Assembly: GCA_963779325.1 (NCBI GenBank) | Contig: CAVZXS010000011.1 | Location: 310,001-374,000 of the forward strand | DNA: 64,000 nucleotides | From: CAVZXS01 sp963779325 | GTDB taxonomy: Bacteria; Bacteroidota; Bacteroidia; Chitinophagales; Chitinophagaceae | Reading direction: 5' to 3' | Part shown: positions 25,667-35,288 of the stretch, piece after piece | Layout: each line of letters begins with the position of its first letter | How positions within the stretch are numbered: position 1 is the first letter of the stretch | Notes under the pieces: model-generated | Seen by the model: the letters and a program-made list of their open reading frames with translations, nothing else | Told to the model about the DNA's origin: nothing | The model's database searches: none | Program-made: the position numbers and the translations under genes

Positions 25667-26842
25667 ATGAAAAAACACTTTATTACTTTTTTACTTTTTT
25701 GCCTTTCGCTTTTCGCCTTTTACCCAAATGCCGCCAATGCGCAGACACCGGCACATAAAATCGCCATTTTTGCTCCTCTCTATCTTGATTCGGCATTTAA
25801 CAGTGCCGGTACTTATCGTTACGGAAGCGGATTTCCCAAACAATCAATTGCCGGGTTGGAATTTTATGAAGGTGCGCAACTTGCTTTGGATTCGTTGAAA
25901 AAGACCGGCGCACCGCTTGATGTTTATATTTATGATTCCAGGGCGGCGTATCAATCGCCGCAGCAAATACTTAACAGCCCTGCCTTTCAAAATGTAGAAT
26001 TAATAATTGCACACCACAACTCTTCCGAAACACGATTGTTTGCGGATGCCGCATTGAAAAAAAATATTCCGTTTATATCGGCCAACATGCCGAACGACGG
26101 CGGTGTAAACAATAACCCGATGTTTGTATTGATCAACCCGACAATAAAAACACATTGCGAAGGCATATACCGATATGTACAAAAATATTACAGCACCAAT
26201 CCCGTGGTTATGTTTCGCAAAAACGGCAAACAGGAAGACTTCATAAAAAACTATTTTGCTGATTATGGCAAAACCACTGCCGGCATACCGGTAAATATTA
26301 AATATGTAACGTTGGAAGATGGTTTTACGGAGGAAGATATTACAGAGTATTTAGACAGCAACCGAACCACTGTATGTATTGCAGGTTCCGCCGATGAAAA
26401 TTTTGGTAAAAAACTTTGCAAGGCATTGGCTGCGGCAAATACAAACTATCCTGTAACGGCGGTAGGCATGCCCAATTGGGATGGCATTAGTTTTAAAGGC
26501 GAAGAATATAAAAATCTTGAAGTAGCGTACGGTACTCCTTTTTATAACAGCAAAGCCGACAGGGTAAGCGTCGGAATCATCAGTCATTTTAAATCAAAAT
26601 TGCACGCAAGACCTACCGACATGGTGTTTCGCGGTTACGAAGTGACCATGCGTTTTACCAAACTTTTGCTGCAGTACAAAAAAGATATTGCATCCAACCT
26701 GGCAAATAAGCATACGAAAATTTTTACCGATTTTGATATTCAGCCCGTATTGAATAAGCAAAATATGATGCTTGATTATTTTGAAAATAAGAAATTGTAC
26801 TTTCCGCGTTACCAGGACGGTGCCATGAAGGGGGTGTATTGA
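25667..26842 (+). CDS. periplasmic binding protein type 1 (ABC-type amino-acid receptor-like)
   Basis: A 391-residue exported protein. I start at the ATG at 25667, giving a clean signal peptide MKKHFITFLLFCLSLFAF followed by NAANAQ; another ATG lies 21 bases upstream. The mature part opens KIAIFAPLYLDSAFNS and contains SIAGLEFYEGAQLALDSL, VELIIAHHNSSETRLFADAA and FISANMPNDGGVNNNP, the two-lobed fold of LivJ-like receptors. In Bacteroidota such proteins frequently lack a linked transporter, as here. The ligand is unknown. It converges with the DUF5916 gene, with only 2 bases between the stop codons. Confidence 0.78.
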   Translation: MKKHFITFLLFCLSLFAFYPNAANAQTPAHKIAIFAPLYLDSAFNSAGTYRYGSGFPKQSIAGLEFYEGAQLALDSLKKTGAPLDVYIYDSRAAYQSPQQILNSPAFQNVELIIAHHNSSETRLFADAALKKNIPFISANMPNDGGVNNNPMFVLINPTIKTHCEGIYRYVQKYYSTNPVVMFRKNGKQEDFIKNYFADYGKTTAGIPVNIKYVTLEDGFTEEDITEYLDSNRTTVCIAGSADENFGKKLCKALAAANTNYPVTAVGMPNWDGISFKGEEYKNLEVAYGTPFYNSKADRVSVGIISHFKSKLHARPTDMVFRGYEVTMRFTKLLLQYKKDIASNLANKHTKIFTDFDIQPVLNKQNMMLDYFENKKLYFPRYQDGAMKGVY

Positions 26843-26844
26843 TT

Positions 26845-29330
26845 TTATTTTTTCTTCTTCAATTGATTGTAATCCAAGAAATAAATAAACCGAAGAGTGA
26901 GTTCGTTGGCATGACGGCTGTTTAAGTTTTTATTGGATAAATTAAGTGCCCGCCCTAAATTTCTTGTATACGATTTATTATCGGGCCCGTTTATAGAAAA
27001 ACTGTCATCCAAACGATTTTTCCAGCCCAGGATCAACCGGCTTCCCAACCTGAAATCCCAGGTAAAAAAAGCATCTACATTAAAGGTGTTAAAGTTATCA
27101 TCATTGCCGGAAATAAAAGGACGATCAGTCAGGTTGCCTTCATTATTTACATTATGAAAACTTATATAATGTACTTTGTTCCAGTAGTGTCTTGCTCTTA
27201 ACGTAAGATTTATTCTCGGCGTAAAATTATAAATACCTGAAAGAATACTTGTAAACTCGCTGATTGTCTCTAAACCCGGCAATGGGTTCATCGGTAACAG
27301 GGTTCATTTAAAAAGGCATAACCCAATTGATTCGTCTCCAATGCGGATTCTGTTCTAAGGTCCAACGAAAATTTATTACCAAACCTGTACCGAAAACCCA
27401 AATTAAGAGCGGTATACACATTTTCATAATCGGGGCTTTTGGCATACACGGCCCCATAGCTTACATATAATTTTTTACGGCTGTCCGTACTGCCTTCCAA
27501 TTCAAAAATATAATTGAGCGGATACCTGATATATTTACCTATTGTCGGTGTCTGTAAAACAAAATAATCTTTGTTGTCAATAGGATTCAGAATGGCGGCA
27601 ATGTTTACATCCCAAAAATTCTTAAATACCCAAAAACCGCTGGCGATAAGATCAAGATTGGTATATGCATACGGCTTGTATAAATTACCAACTCTTACAT
27701 CAAAACTATAACTGTAAGTAATAAAGTTTTTAGTAGGAGTAAATTGACGGTATGAAATACCCGAACGATAAGTAACCTCATTGGCTGCAGGTAAAATGCC
27801 TAAATCGTTGGGATTATATTTGTCGGATTCGATATTACCCAGGATAAAATATTGCCAATTACCGCTTACTTTACCAAACCGCAAACGGGTATTAAATCCA
27901 TCCGAAGGATTTGCGCTCCAAATTTTGCTGTAACGGGCAGCACCCGTAAGACCGTAAATATTTTTTTTACCGTAAAAACCAAAATCCAACGCCGTTACAT
28001 TAGCGTCCCGCGCATCGCCGTTGCGCATTACGTTGGTATTGGTAAAAGTTATAAATGATCTTCCCTTTAACGCCTGGTCGAGAACAATAATATTATAATT
28101 AGCCAAAGGTTCTGTTTGAATAACAGAATCTTTGCCTGAAAACGTATTACGTATCTTGGCTTCCATAGGCGCCGTAACGGCATTAAAAATACCGATGCCT
28201 AAATTTTTTTCATTGCGGCCCGAAAATTTTGCAGCGTTGTACAACTGTGTAACTGAAGGATTTTTTACGATACTCCAATCGCTATTATTGTTTACAAAAT
28301 TTCTTACGAAATTATATTTAGCAGGCGTACCGCCAATTCTTCTTGAATAAAAAAGACCTGCTTTATTAAACAACTCTGTTCCCTCCGTAAAAAATTGCCT
28401 GTTCTCCTGGAATTGTATTTCAAACGGTGTAAGATTATTTACTACATTATCCGAGATGACTTGCCCGAAGTCCGGCACCAGTGTAGCATCTAATGTAAAA
28501 CTTTCATTAAGACCGTATTTTACATCCATACCTCCGTTGCGCAACCAATCTGTTTTATATCCTCCGGCAGCCAGCGGCATACTACTGATACCGGTAGATA
28601 CATAAGGCGAAAAACTCAAACGTAACGGCGGTTCTAAATCTTTCAACCCGGCGAAAACGCCAAATTGATTTACAAATCCATTCACCTGCGGGTTAACGGG
28701 GTTCCAAAAAGCGGTTTCATTATCCCTTCTTGAAAAACGTAAAAACTGTATGCCCCAATCCTGAATATTATTTTTGGCAAATCGCAGAGAGATGTATGGT
28801 ATTTTCATTTCTACCACCCAGCCATCCTGCTTTATTGAAACACGGCTGTTCCAAACAGCATCCCAGGTTTTATCGCCGTACTCGCCAAAATCCGTTTCCT
28901 GGTTAGGAACCAATCTTGCATCAGATTGTACATTGGCCGTAGTTACTAAAAACTGAAAACCATTTTGTAAATCTTTGTAGGTATCAAAAAAAACGGAGAA
29001 GTAATCTACATCGGCACGTTGTTCACCATCTCTTGCGGTAAGTTGTTTGCGTATTAAAGCCGGGTCATCATAAATATAAGCGCCAACATAAATGGCGGAG
29101 TTATCGTATATAATTTTTACTTCTGTCTTTTGAGCAGGTGTGGCGCCGTAAGTAGGAAAGTTGAGAATAAAATCGTTTGCAACCGGTGCATTTTTCCACG
29201 CCTCCTCATCCAGCCTACCGTCAATTTTGGGAGATTGACCCGTTTTAACCGCCTGCAATGTTTTTTGCTGTGCAAACAAAGAATGGTTAGCAATGAATAA
29301 TATAAATAAAATCGGTAATACTTTTCTCAA
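26845..29330 (-). pseudogene. DUF5916 outer-membrane protein with CBM9-like domain, frameshifted
   Basis: The first 680 codons run from 29330: signal peptide ending LFAQ, a CBM9-like domain (GQSPKIDGRLDEEAWKNAPV onward), then the DUF5916 beta-barrel region (RRDNETAFWNPVNPQ, PDFGQVISDNVVNNLTPFEI, ENRQFFTEGTELF). The frame ends at 27288 shortly after QLGYAFLNE. The remaining barrel strands (SILSGIYNFTPR to the end LRFIYFLDYNQL) continue in another frame to 26845. Dropping one C near 27300-27302 and one base near 27262 restores 827 residues; a single missing base would also reconnect the ends. The family are outer-membrane proteins of unknown role in Bacteroidota. It may be a recent mutation or a sequencing error. 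Confidence 0.8.
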
Positions 29331-29349
29331 AAGGATCGTTTTTCAGCCG

Positions 29350-29357
29350 CAAATATA
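29350..29357 (-). promoter_or_regulatory. -7 box of the DUF5916 gene
   Basis: TATATTTG on the minus strand, 19 bases before the ATG at 29330; a leader of about 16 bases is expected. Confidence 0.5.
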
Positions 29358-29440
29358 GGCTAAAAACAAAGACAGGAAAGAGTTTACAATAGCTGCAAAC
29401 AAATCATTTGAGTAGTATTTATCCCCGGTAAATCATCCTA

Positions 29441-30187
29441 TCAATTCATTCTTTTCTTCATTACAGATACTTGCTCTTTCAAATTATTTACCAAGCTGGC
29501 CAATTGGTTTACGTCCCACCGGTTTTGCTGACCGGCCTTGCCTATTATATATTGCGCCTCCCACATTTCCAGCACATCTTCCATACTTACGGTGTAGGGT
29601 TGGTAAGAAGGATTGTCGCTTACCAATGTCAATTTATTTTTTGCGCGGGTAGTTTGTACTCTTTTGTAAACAATACCTTCATTTTTTGATACCACAATAC
29701 AAGTAGTATTATTTTTTACATCACCGGCGTTTTCTACTTTTTCGCAAACTATTACAGAGCCGCTTGGTGTGGGCAACATGGAATCGCCGATGATTTCAAA
29801 AGCTCTGTAATTGCCGCCCGACAGCATGGGCAGTGTGAACGTATTTAATTCATCTACAAATTCCGGATCGGCGTAACCGGCCAAATAACCCGCCGCGGCT
29901 TTTACCGGTACAAAAGTTATATCGGGCCGGCCACCGGACATTTTTATAGCACGACGCTTGGCTAAATAATTGTCTTTAGCATCAGTCAAGTCTTTTCTTA
30001 ACAGGTCATCCATTGTCAGTTTAAACATATCGCATACTGTTTCCAGCACATCCAAATGCGGCTTGGCCCTTTCTTCTTCATAAGCGCCCACCAAAGAACG
30101 TTTGATGCGCAATTTATCAGCAAATTCCTGTTGTGTCCATCCGCGCAGCTTGCGCAGGTACTTAATGTTTTTATTGGCTACTGACAT
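29441..30187 (-). CDS. XRE-type repressor with S24/LexA peptidase domain
   Basis: A 248-residue regulator. The N-terminal helix-turn-helix spans about residues 9-62 (LRKLRGWTQQEFADKLRIKR, SLVGAYEEERAKP). The S24 domain follows, with a likely self-cleavage site at A99-G100 (KAAAGYLAGY), the nucleophile S136 (IGDSMLPT) and the general base K175 (GIVYKRVQ). The last 25 residues look like a short coiled coil. LexA-like proteins of this design respond to RecA filaments or other signals by self-cleavage. A nested inverted repeat directly upstream (30192-30230) suggests autorepression. No phage genes are adjacent, so it is probably a resident regulator. Confidence 0.88.
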   Translation of the reverse strand: MSVANKNIKYLRKLRGWTQQEFADKLRIKRSLVGAYEEERAKPHLDVLETVCDMFKLTMDDLLRKDLTDAKDNYLAKRRAIKMSGGRPDITFVPVKAAAGYLAGYADPEFVDELNTFTLPMLSGGNYRAFEIIGDSMLPTPSGSVIVCEKVENAGDVKNNTTCIVVSKNEGIVYKRVQTTRAKNKLTLVSDNPSYQPYTVSMEDVLEMWEAQYIIGKAGQQNRWDVNQLASLVNNLKEQVSVMKKRMN

Positions 30188-30191
30188 AAGC

Positions 30192-30230
30192 TAATCTATT
30201 TAGCTGCAAAATACTAAATAATTTAGATTA
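30192..30230. promoter_or_regulatory. nested inverted repeat, probable operator of the S24 repressor
   Basis: TAATCTA (30192-30198) and TAGATTA (30224-30230) form outer arms. TATTTAG (30197-30203) and CTAAATA (30214-30220) form inner arms 10 bases apart. The block ends 5 bases before the repressor start and overlaps a near-consensus -7 element on the minus strand. This is the expected position for an autoregulatory operator of a dimeric helix-turn-helix protein. Confidence 0.5.
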
Positions 30231-30457
30231 ACAAAAAATATTTTACAGTTATTTTTTACAAACCGGTTGAAGCATAAATTACTCAACAAGTTTTACTTGA
30301 AAAAAAGATATACCGCCGGATCATTTTATAAGAAAACGCTTTGGGGTTCGTTATAGAGAACCGGTTCATTTAAAATCGGTATAAACAAGATCCGGCAATT
30401 CTGTTTTGGACAACCCAAAAAAATAAAACAGCTTTGCAACAGAAACAAAAAACCACT

Positions 30458-31246
30458 ATGGCCAAAGCTACCAAAGCAAAAGACAAACCTGTAATTCTGA
30501 TTACCAATGATGACGGCATTACCGCACCCGGCATCAGAAACCTGGTAGAAGCAGTAAAAGATTTAGGCAAGATAGTAGTAGTGGCCCCCGATAAACCGCA
30601 GAGCGGTATGGGCCATGCCATTACCATCGGTTCGCCTTTACGGCTTCATAAAACAAATGTATTTGACAATATAGAATCGTGGCAATGCAGTGGCACGCCG
30701 GTAGATTGTGTAAAACTGGCCGTTGACAAAGTACTGCACCGCAAGCCCGATTTGTGTTTAAGCGGTATCAATCACGGGGCCAACCACAGTATTAATGTTA
30801 TTTACAGCGGCACCATGAGCGCCGCCGTGGAAGCAAGTATTGAAAGTATTCCTTCCATCGGTTTCTCTTTATTGGATTACAGTATTGAAGCCGATTTTGC
30901 ACCTGCCCGGAAATATGTACGCATAATAGTAGAGAAGATGCTGAAAACGAAAATGGACAAGCATGCCGTACTGAATGTAAATATTCCTGCGGTACCTGAC
31001 GAACACATAAAAGGAATAAAAATTTGTCGCCAGGCTTATGCAAAATACATAGAGGATTTTTTGGAGCGTAAAGACCCTCACGGTCGTCGCTATTACTGGC
31101 TTACCGGCGAGTTTGTAAATTTTGACAAAGGAAAAGATACCGATGTATGGGCCCTGGCGAATAATTATGTAAGTGTGGTACCCGTACAATTTGATTTGAC
31201 TAATTACGTTCTTAAGTCCAAACTGGAAAAAAGCTGGAAATCATGA
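30458..31246 (+). CDS. surE: 5'/3'-nucleotidase SurE
   Basis: A 262-residue metal-dependent nucleotidase. The metal site is ITNDDG (N17, D18, D19), with further family segments VVAPDKPQSGMGHAIT, SGTPVDCVKLA and LSGINHGANHSINVIYSGT. It dephosphorylates nucleoside monophosphates in the cytoplasm. I chose the ATG at 30458 over the TTG at 30434 because the family begins near this point and a near-consensus -7 box (CAGCTTTG, 30429-30436) would cover the TTG. The downstream membrane protein gene overlaps by 4 bases. Divergent from the S24 repressor. Confidence 0.93.
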   Translation: MAKATKAKDKPVILITNDDGITAPGIRNLVEAVKDLGKIVVVAPDKPQSGMGHAITIGSPLRLHKTNVFDNIESWQCSGTPVDCVKLAVDKVLHRKPDLCLSGINHGANHSINVIYSGTMSAAVEASIESIPSIGFSLLDYSIEADFAPARKYVRIIVEKMLKTKMDKHAVLNVNIPAVPDEHIKGIKICRQAYAKYIEDFLERKDPHGRRYYWLTGEFVNFDKGKDTDVWALANNYVSVVPVQFDLTNYVLKSKLEKSWKS

Positions 31247-31542
31247 TATTTAAAAAAGATAATTTAAAGCTGGGATTAGTATTGGGCTTATTCGGACCGT
31301 TAGTAGGCTTGACAGTTGTGTATTTTCTGCAATACAGCTCATACAGTTTCAGCGACTTTCTAAAGTTTTTTTTCGCCGAAAACAAAATGCTTACTTCGAT
31401 AGGCTCCTTAAGTTTGCTCGCCAATGCGGTGTTATTTACTTTGTATTTAAATACAAGAAAAGATAAAACAGCCAAAGGCATTTTTGCCGTTACACTTATT
31501 TACGGCGTAGGTATTTTATTGCTGAAGGTTTTTAATAAGTAG
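31243..31542 (+). CDS. small conserved membrane protein coupled to surE
   Basis: A 99-residue protein with about three hydrophobic helices (LGLVLGLFGPLVGLTVVYFL, SLSLLANAVLFTLYL, GIFAVTLIYGVGILLL). It overlaps the surE stop by 4 bases (ATGA), so it is translationally coupled. Small membrane proteins of this look accompany surE and lpxB in many Bacteroidota, as I remember them; here lpxB lies elsewhere. Function unknown. Confidence 0.75.
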   Translation: MIFKKDNLKLGLVLGLFGPLVGLTVVYFLQYSSYSFSDFLKFFFAENKMLTSIGSLSLLANAVLFTLYLNTRKDKTAKGIFAVTLIYGVGILLLKVFNK

Positions 31543-31581
31543 GTTCACTTATTCGGACCCGGCGAATTGGGCGATACTATT

Positions 31582-31965
31582 TTATTCGGTTAAATGGATA
31601 TAAAAAACTGTATTAATAAAGAAAAGTGTATTTGAATTTACAATAACATTTTCGTCGTGAATATCTTCTAAAATGATACCCAATTCTTTATTGTAATAAT
31701 CATTCCTCCTGGTATTTTCAAATCCGTTATAGCTTAATAAAGTTTTTACATCTTCCAAGTCTGTTGCACTGTAAGATATAATAAAAGGTTGAGATAATAT
31801 CGCCAGGAATGAGCCTTCGTTTTCTGTAAATCCCAATAAATCGTACGCCGTTTTTTCAAAAAGAAGATTATGTATGAGTCTCATGCCGAAGTACACATAC
31901 AACTCTACCGGCACTATTAAAAAGAGAAAGAAATTTTGAAGCCTGTTAAATATCGACTGCTTCAA
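31582..31965 (-). CDS. fragment resembling the polyvalent-protein kinase domain
   Basis: A 127-residue reading frame with no ATG before its conserved part; the start given is a TTG. The segments RLIHNLLFEKTAYDLLGFTE, GSFLAILSQPFI and LGIILEDIHDENVIV followed by TLFFINTVFY resemble, from memory, the kinase domain of polyvalent proteins found on phages and conjugative elements. In that family the last motif is usually FIDT; the aspartate here is asparagine, which would damage metal binding. The N-terminal lobe is missing. It is probably a remnant of a mobile element, dead or repurposed. The adjacent spacer (31966-32138) holds no gene I can see. Confidence 0.4.
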   Translation of the reverse strand: MKQSIFNRLQNFFLFLIVPVELYVYFGMRLIHNLLFEKTAYDLLGFTENEGSFLAILSQPFIISYSATDLEDVKTLLSYNGFENTRRNDYYNKELGIILEDIHDENVIVNSNTLFFINTVFYIHLTE

Positions 31966-32138
31966 AACCGGCAGATTCTGTAAAACTCAAAATAACAAAT
32001 AATATTCCTGCCGTACTTCGATAGTTGTGACTAAACTCTAACCACTGATATTTATATAGCCCGGCACACAAATTACTTTGAAGTTATTTCCCAGTAAAAA
32101 AGACAAACTCAAGAAAACTTATAACCCAAAACATATTA

Positions 32139-33278
32139 TTACAACTTCCTCTTCACCACTTCCGCCATTTCCTTTTTCCAACTTGTAAAATCACCTGCCA
32201 GAATATGTTTTCTCGCTTCGGCTACCAGCCATAAATAAAAAGCAAGATTGTGTACACTGGCAATGGTATAACCCAAAAACTCTTTGGCTTTCATTAAATG
32301 TCTTAAGTAGGCCTTGCTGTAAAAGGCGCTTATTTCGCTTCCGATATTTTTATCAATGGGGCTGAAATCTTTCTCCCATTTTTTATTATCAATATTAATA
32401 ACGCCTTCGCTTGTAAATAACATGGCATTGCGTCCGTTGCGGGTAGGCATTACGCAATCAAACATATCAATACCCAATTCAATACACTCCAAAATATTCC
32501 AGGGCGTACCCACACCCATCAGGTACCGCGGTTTATCTTTCGGCAAATGTTCACAACACAAAGCCGTCATTTCATACATCATGGGTTCGGGTTCGCCCAC
32601 GCTTAAGCCGCCGATGGCATTACCGGTCGCCTGCTTTGATGCAATGTATTCACAGGATTGCATACGCAAATCTTTGTGCGTGCCGCCTTGCACTATGGGA
32701 AATAAATTTTGTGTGTAGCCGTATTTGTCTTCCGTATTATTGAACTGCGTAAAACACCTGTCCAACCAACGATGCGTCAGCTCCATACTTTTTTTAGCAT
32801 AATTATGATCGCTGCCGCCCGGCGGGCATTCATCAAAAGCCATAATAATATCGGCGCCGATGCTGCGCTGTATATCCATTACTTTTTCCGGTGTAAACAA
32901 ATGCTTGCCTCCGTCGATATGACTTTGAAATGTAACACCTTCTTCTTTAATTTTTCGGGTGCCGGCCAATGAAAAAACTTGGTACCCGCCGCTGTCGGTG
33001 AGTATGGGTTTTTGCCAACCCATAAATTTATGCAGACCGCCGGAACCTTCAATTACTTCCAACCCGGGGCGTAAGTATAAATGGTAGGTATTACCTAAAA
33101 TAATTTGAGCTTTTACATCATTGAGCAATTGTTGTTGGGTTACCGCTTTTACACTACCTACCGTACCCACAGGCATAAAAATGGGAGTTTGTATTTGCCC
33201 GTGATCCGTAGTAATGGTACTTGCTCTTGCGGCAGAATATTTGTCGGTTGTATGCAATTGAAATGATAAAGCGGCCAT
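32139..33278 (-). CDS. tgt: tRNA-guanine transglycosylase
   Basis: A 379-residue enzyme exchanging guanine 34 of GUN-anticodon tRNAs for preQ1. Family motifs are clear: ILGNTYHLYLRPG, LTDSGGYQVFSL (catalytic aspartate), IMAFDECPPG, PRYLMGVGTP and GIDMFDCVMPTRNGRNA (nucleophile aspartate). The C-terminal zinc site of the E. coli enzyme (CxCxxC plus His) is not conserved: the region reads DFSPIDKNIGSEISAFYSKA. I recall the same loss in other Bacteroidota enzymes, so it is a lineage trait rather than damage. Single gene with its own promoter box. Confidence 0.95.
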   Translation of the reverse strand: MAALSFQLHTTDKYSAARASTITTDHGQIQTPIFMPVGTVGSVKAVTQQQLLNDVKAQIILGNTYHLYLRPGLEVIEGSGGLHKFMGWQKPILTDSGGYQVFSLAGTRKIKEEGVTFQSHIDGGKHLFTPEKVMDIQRSIGADIIMAFDECPPGGSDHNYAKKSMELTHRWLDRCFTQFNNTEDKYGYTQNLFPIVQGGTHKDLRMQSCEYIASKQATGNAIGGLSVGEPEPMMYEMTALCCEHLPKDKPRYLMGVGTPWNILECIELGIDMFDCVMPTRNGRNAMLFTSEGVINIDNKKWEKDFSPIDKNIGSEISAFYSKAYLRHLMKAKEFLGYTIASVHNLAFYLWLVAEARKHILAGDFTSWKKEMAEVVKRKL

Positions 33279-33283
33279 AGCGG

Positions 33284-33291
33284 CGAAGATA
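33284..33291 (-). promoter_or_regulatory. -7 box of tgt
   Basis: TATCTTCG on the minus strand, ending 5 bases before the tgt ATG at 33278. The leader would be about two bases. Confidence 0.55.
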
Positions 33292-33410
33292 CTGAATAGC
33301 GCTTCGAGTTTTAAATTTTGGATGTTGGGTTTTGTTTTTTAGGGATTTGGTTTTTATCTTCTTATCAACAGCTGTGAAATGATTTTAGGCTATAATAAAA
33401 CCGGTACCTG

Positions 33411-33418
33411 TATTTTCG
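33411..33418 (+). promoter_or_regulatory. -7 box of the GT2 gene
   Basis: TATTTTCG on the plus strand, 26 bases before the ATG at 33445; a leader of about 22 bases is expected. Confidence 0.45.
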
Positions 33419-33444
33419 CAGTCATTTGAAACCGACAAACGCTT

Positions 33445-34578
33445 ATGCCTGAATATATTTTGAAATTGAACGGATGGGAAATCACTTTTTGGATTTTTGC
33501 GGCAGTGAGTTTTATACAACTTGCTTATTATCTTTTCTTTTTCAGCCGGCTGGCTTTTTATAGACCAAAAAAGAAACAACAAACACAGGAGCATCCCGTA
33601 AGCGTAATCATCTGCGCCAGGGACGAGGATGAAAAACTTGCACGAAACCTGCCCGGTGTGTTGGTACAAAACTACAGGACATCGCATGAAGTAATAGTAG
33701 TGAATGACAATTCACTTGATGACTCTAAATATATTTTAGAGGAACTAAAAAAAACATTTAAGGAGTTGCGCATTGTAGAGCTTACACAGGAAGCCAAATT
33801 TATTACAGGCAAAAAATACCCGCTGTCGATTGGTATAAAAGAAGCCAACCATGAAATAGTTTTGCTGACCGATGCGGATTGCGTACCGGCATCCGAAAAC
33901 TGGATGCAGAAAATGCAGGAGGGTTTTTCGGATAATACAGAAATAGTACTGGGTTACGGCGCTTACCAAAAACACCCGGGCTTGCTCAATAAACTTATCA
34001 GGTTCGAAACCTTTCATACCGCCCTGCAATATTTATCTTACGCATTGGCCGGATTGCCCTACATGGGTGTAGGGCGTAACCTGAGTTATAAAAGAGATAT
34101 ATTTTTTAAAGCCAAAGGTTTTTCATCCATGAATCATGTACCCGGCGGCGATGATGATTTATTTATTAATAAAGTAGCGAAAGGGAAAAACACCGCTATT
34201 GTTATTGATAAAGAAGCACACACACTGAGTGTACCCAAGACCACCCGGAGCAAATGGCTGCAACAAAAGACAAGGCATTACAGCACGGCGAAATATTATA
34301 AGCCGGTGTTTAAATTTTTACTGGGGCTTTATTCATTTACCCAATTTCTTTTTTACCCCTTATTCTTTACCGCATTATTATTTTTTAATTGGCAATGGGC
34401 ATTGATTATTTTTGGCGCCCGGTTTTTGGTACAGGCAATTGTTTTTTATAAAACAATGAAAAAACTGAACGAAGCGGATCTGTGGCCATTGTTTTTGTTT
34501 TTCGATTTGTGGATGTTTTTATATTATATCATTTTTATACCCGCTTTGGTTAAAAAACCTGTAAGGACCTGGAATTAA
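33445..34578 (+). CDS. membrane-anchored glycosyltransferase family 2
   Basis: A 377-residue GT-A glycosyltransferase. It has an N-terminal membrane helix (about 14-34), the catalytic domain with PVSVIICARDEDEKLARNLP, VVNDNSLDDS and LLTDADCVPAS (DxD motif), then GGDDDLF and QKTRHYS in place of the QxxRW motif. Two or three C-terminal helices follow (about 290-370). This layout resembles processive or membrane-acting GT2 enzymes. It is outside the polysaccharide locus and is followed by rsmG after 58 bases. The substrate is unknown. Confidence 0.88.
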   Translation: MPEYILKLNGWEITFWIFAAVSFIQLAYYLFFFSRLAFYRPKKKQQTQEHPVSVIICARDEDEKLARNLPGVLVQNYRTSHEVIVVNDNSLDDSKYILEELKKTFKELRIVELTQEAKFITGKKYPLSIGIKEANHEIVLLTDADCVPASENWMQKMQEGFSDNTEIVLGYGAYQKHPGLLNKLIRFETFHTALQYLSYALAGLPYMGVGRNLSYKRDIFFKAKGFSSMNHVPGGDDDLFINKVAKGKNTAIVIDKEAHTLSVPKTTRSKWLQQKTRHYSTAKYYKPVFKFLLGLYSFTQFLFYPLFFTALLFFNWQWALIIFGARFLVQAIVFYKTMKKLNEADLWPLFLFFDLWMFLYYIIFIPALVKKPVRTWN

Positions 34579-34636
34579 GAAAACCGGTTGCTTCTTAAAA
34601 ACGTTTTCGCATAAAAAAAGCTATCGCATTTAATAC

Positions 34637-35272
34637 ATGGAAATACTGCTAAAATATTTTTCTGAGTTTACAGATAAACAAATTTCGCAGTTTGCCGCGC
34701 TGGAGAATTTGTATAAAGAATGGAACAGCAAGATCAATGTAATTTCCAGGAAGGATATTGAGAGCCTGTACGAAAAGCATGTGCTGCACTCATTAAGCAT
34801 CGCCGCCGTCTTTGACTTTGCACCCGGTACGGAAATTATTGATATTGGTACCGGGGGCGGTTTCCCCGGTATACCGCTCGCTGTATTTTTTCCGCAGGTA
34901 CAATTTCATCTTACCGACAGTATTGCAAAAAAATTAAAAGTAGTAAGTGAAATAGTCGCTGCGATCGGTTTACAAAATGTAACTACTCAACATACACGAT
35001 CGGAAGAAATAAAAAACCGTAAGTTCGATTTCGTCATTTCAAGAGCGGTAGCGCCGTTAAAAGATTTATGGACATGGAGCAAACCTTTGCTGAAAACAGG
35101 TAATAAAATAGCGGAAAACAACCCGTACAAAGCCGGTCTTATTTGCCTCAAAGGTGGCGACCTGGCCGTTGAAATACAGGAAAGCGGCACAAAACCCGGC
35201 ATGATTCAAATAGAAAGCCTTTTTAGCGAAGAATATTTTAAACAGAAATATATTTTATACGTAACCCGGTAG
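34637..35272 (+). CDS. rsmG: 16S rRNA (guanine-527-N7)-methyltransferase RsmG
   Basis: A 211-residue methyltransferase. Recognisable segments are NVISRKDIESLYEKHVLHSL, the SAM-binding IIDIGTGGGFPGIPLAVFFP, DSIAKKLKVV and FVISRAVAPLKDL. It methylates G527 in the 530 loop of 16S rRNA. The length is normal. It probably shares a transcript with the upstream GT2 gene. Confidence 0.95.
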   Translation: MEILLKYFSEFTDKQISQFAALENLYKEWNSKINVISRKDIESLYEKHVLHSLSIAAVFDFAPGTEIIDIGTGGGFPGIPLAVFFPQVQFHLTDSIAKKLKVVSEIVAAIGLQNVTTQHTRSEEIKNRKFDFVISRAVAPLKDLWTWSKPLLKTGNKIAENNPYKAGLICLKGGDLAVEIQESGTKPGMIQIESLFSEEYFKQKYILYVTR

Positions 35273-35288
35273 GTTTTTCCGAAAAAAT

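Noticed and set aside
29441..30230. S24 repressor as part of a prophage
   Set aside because: No integrase, structural or replication genes nearby; neighbours are chromosomal housekeeping genes.
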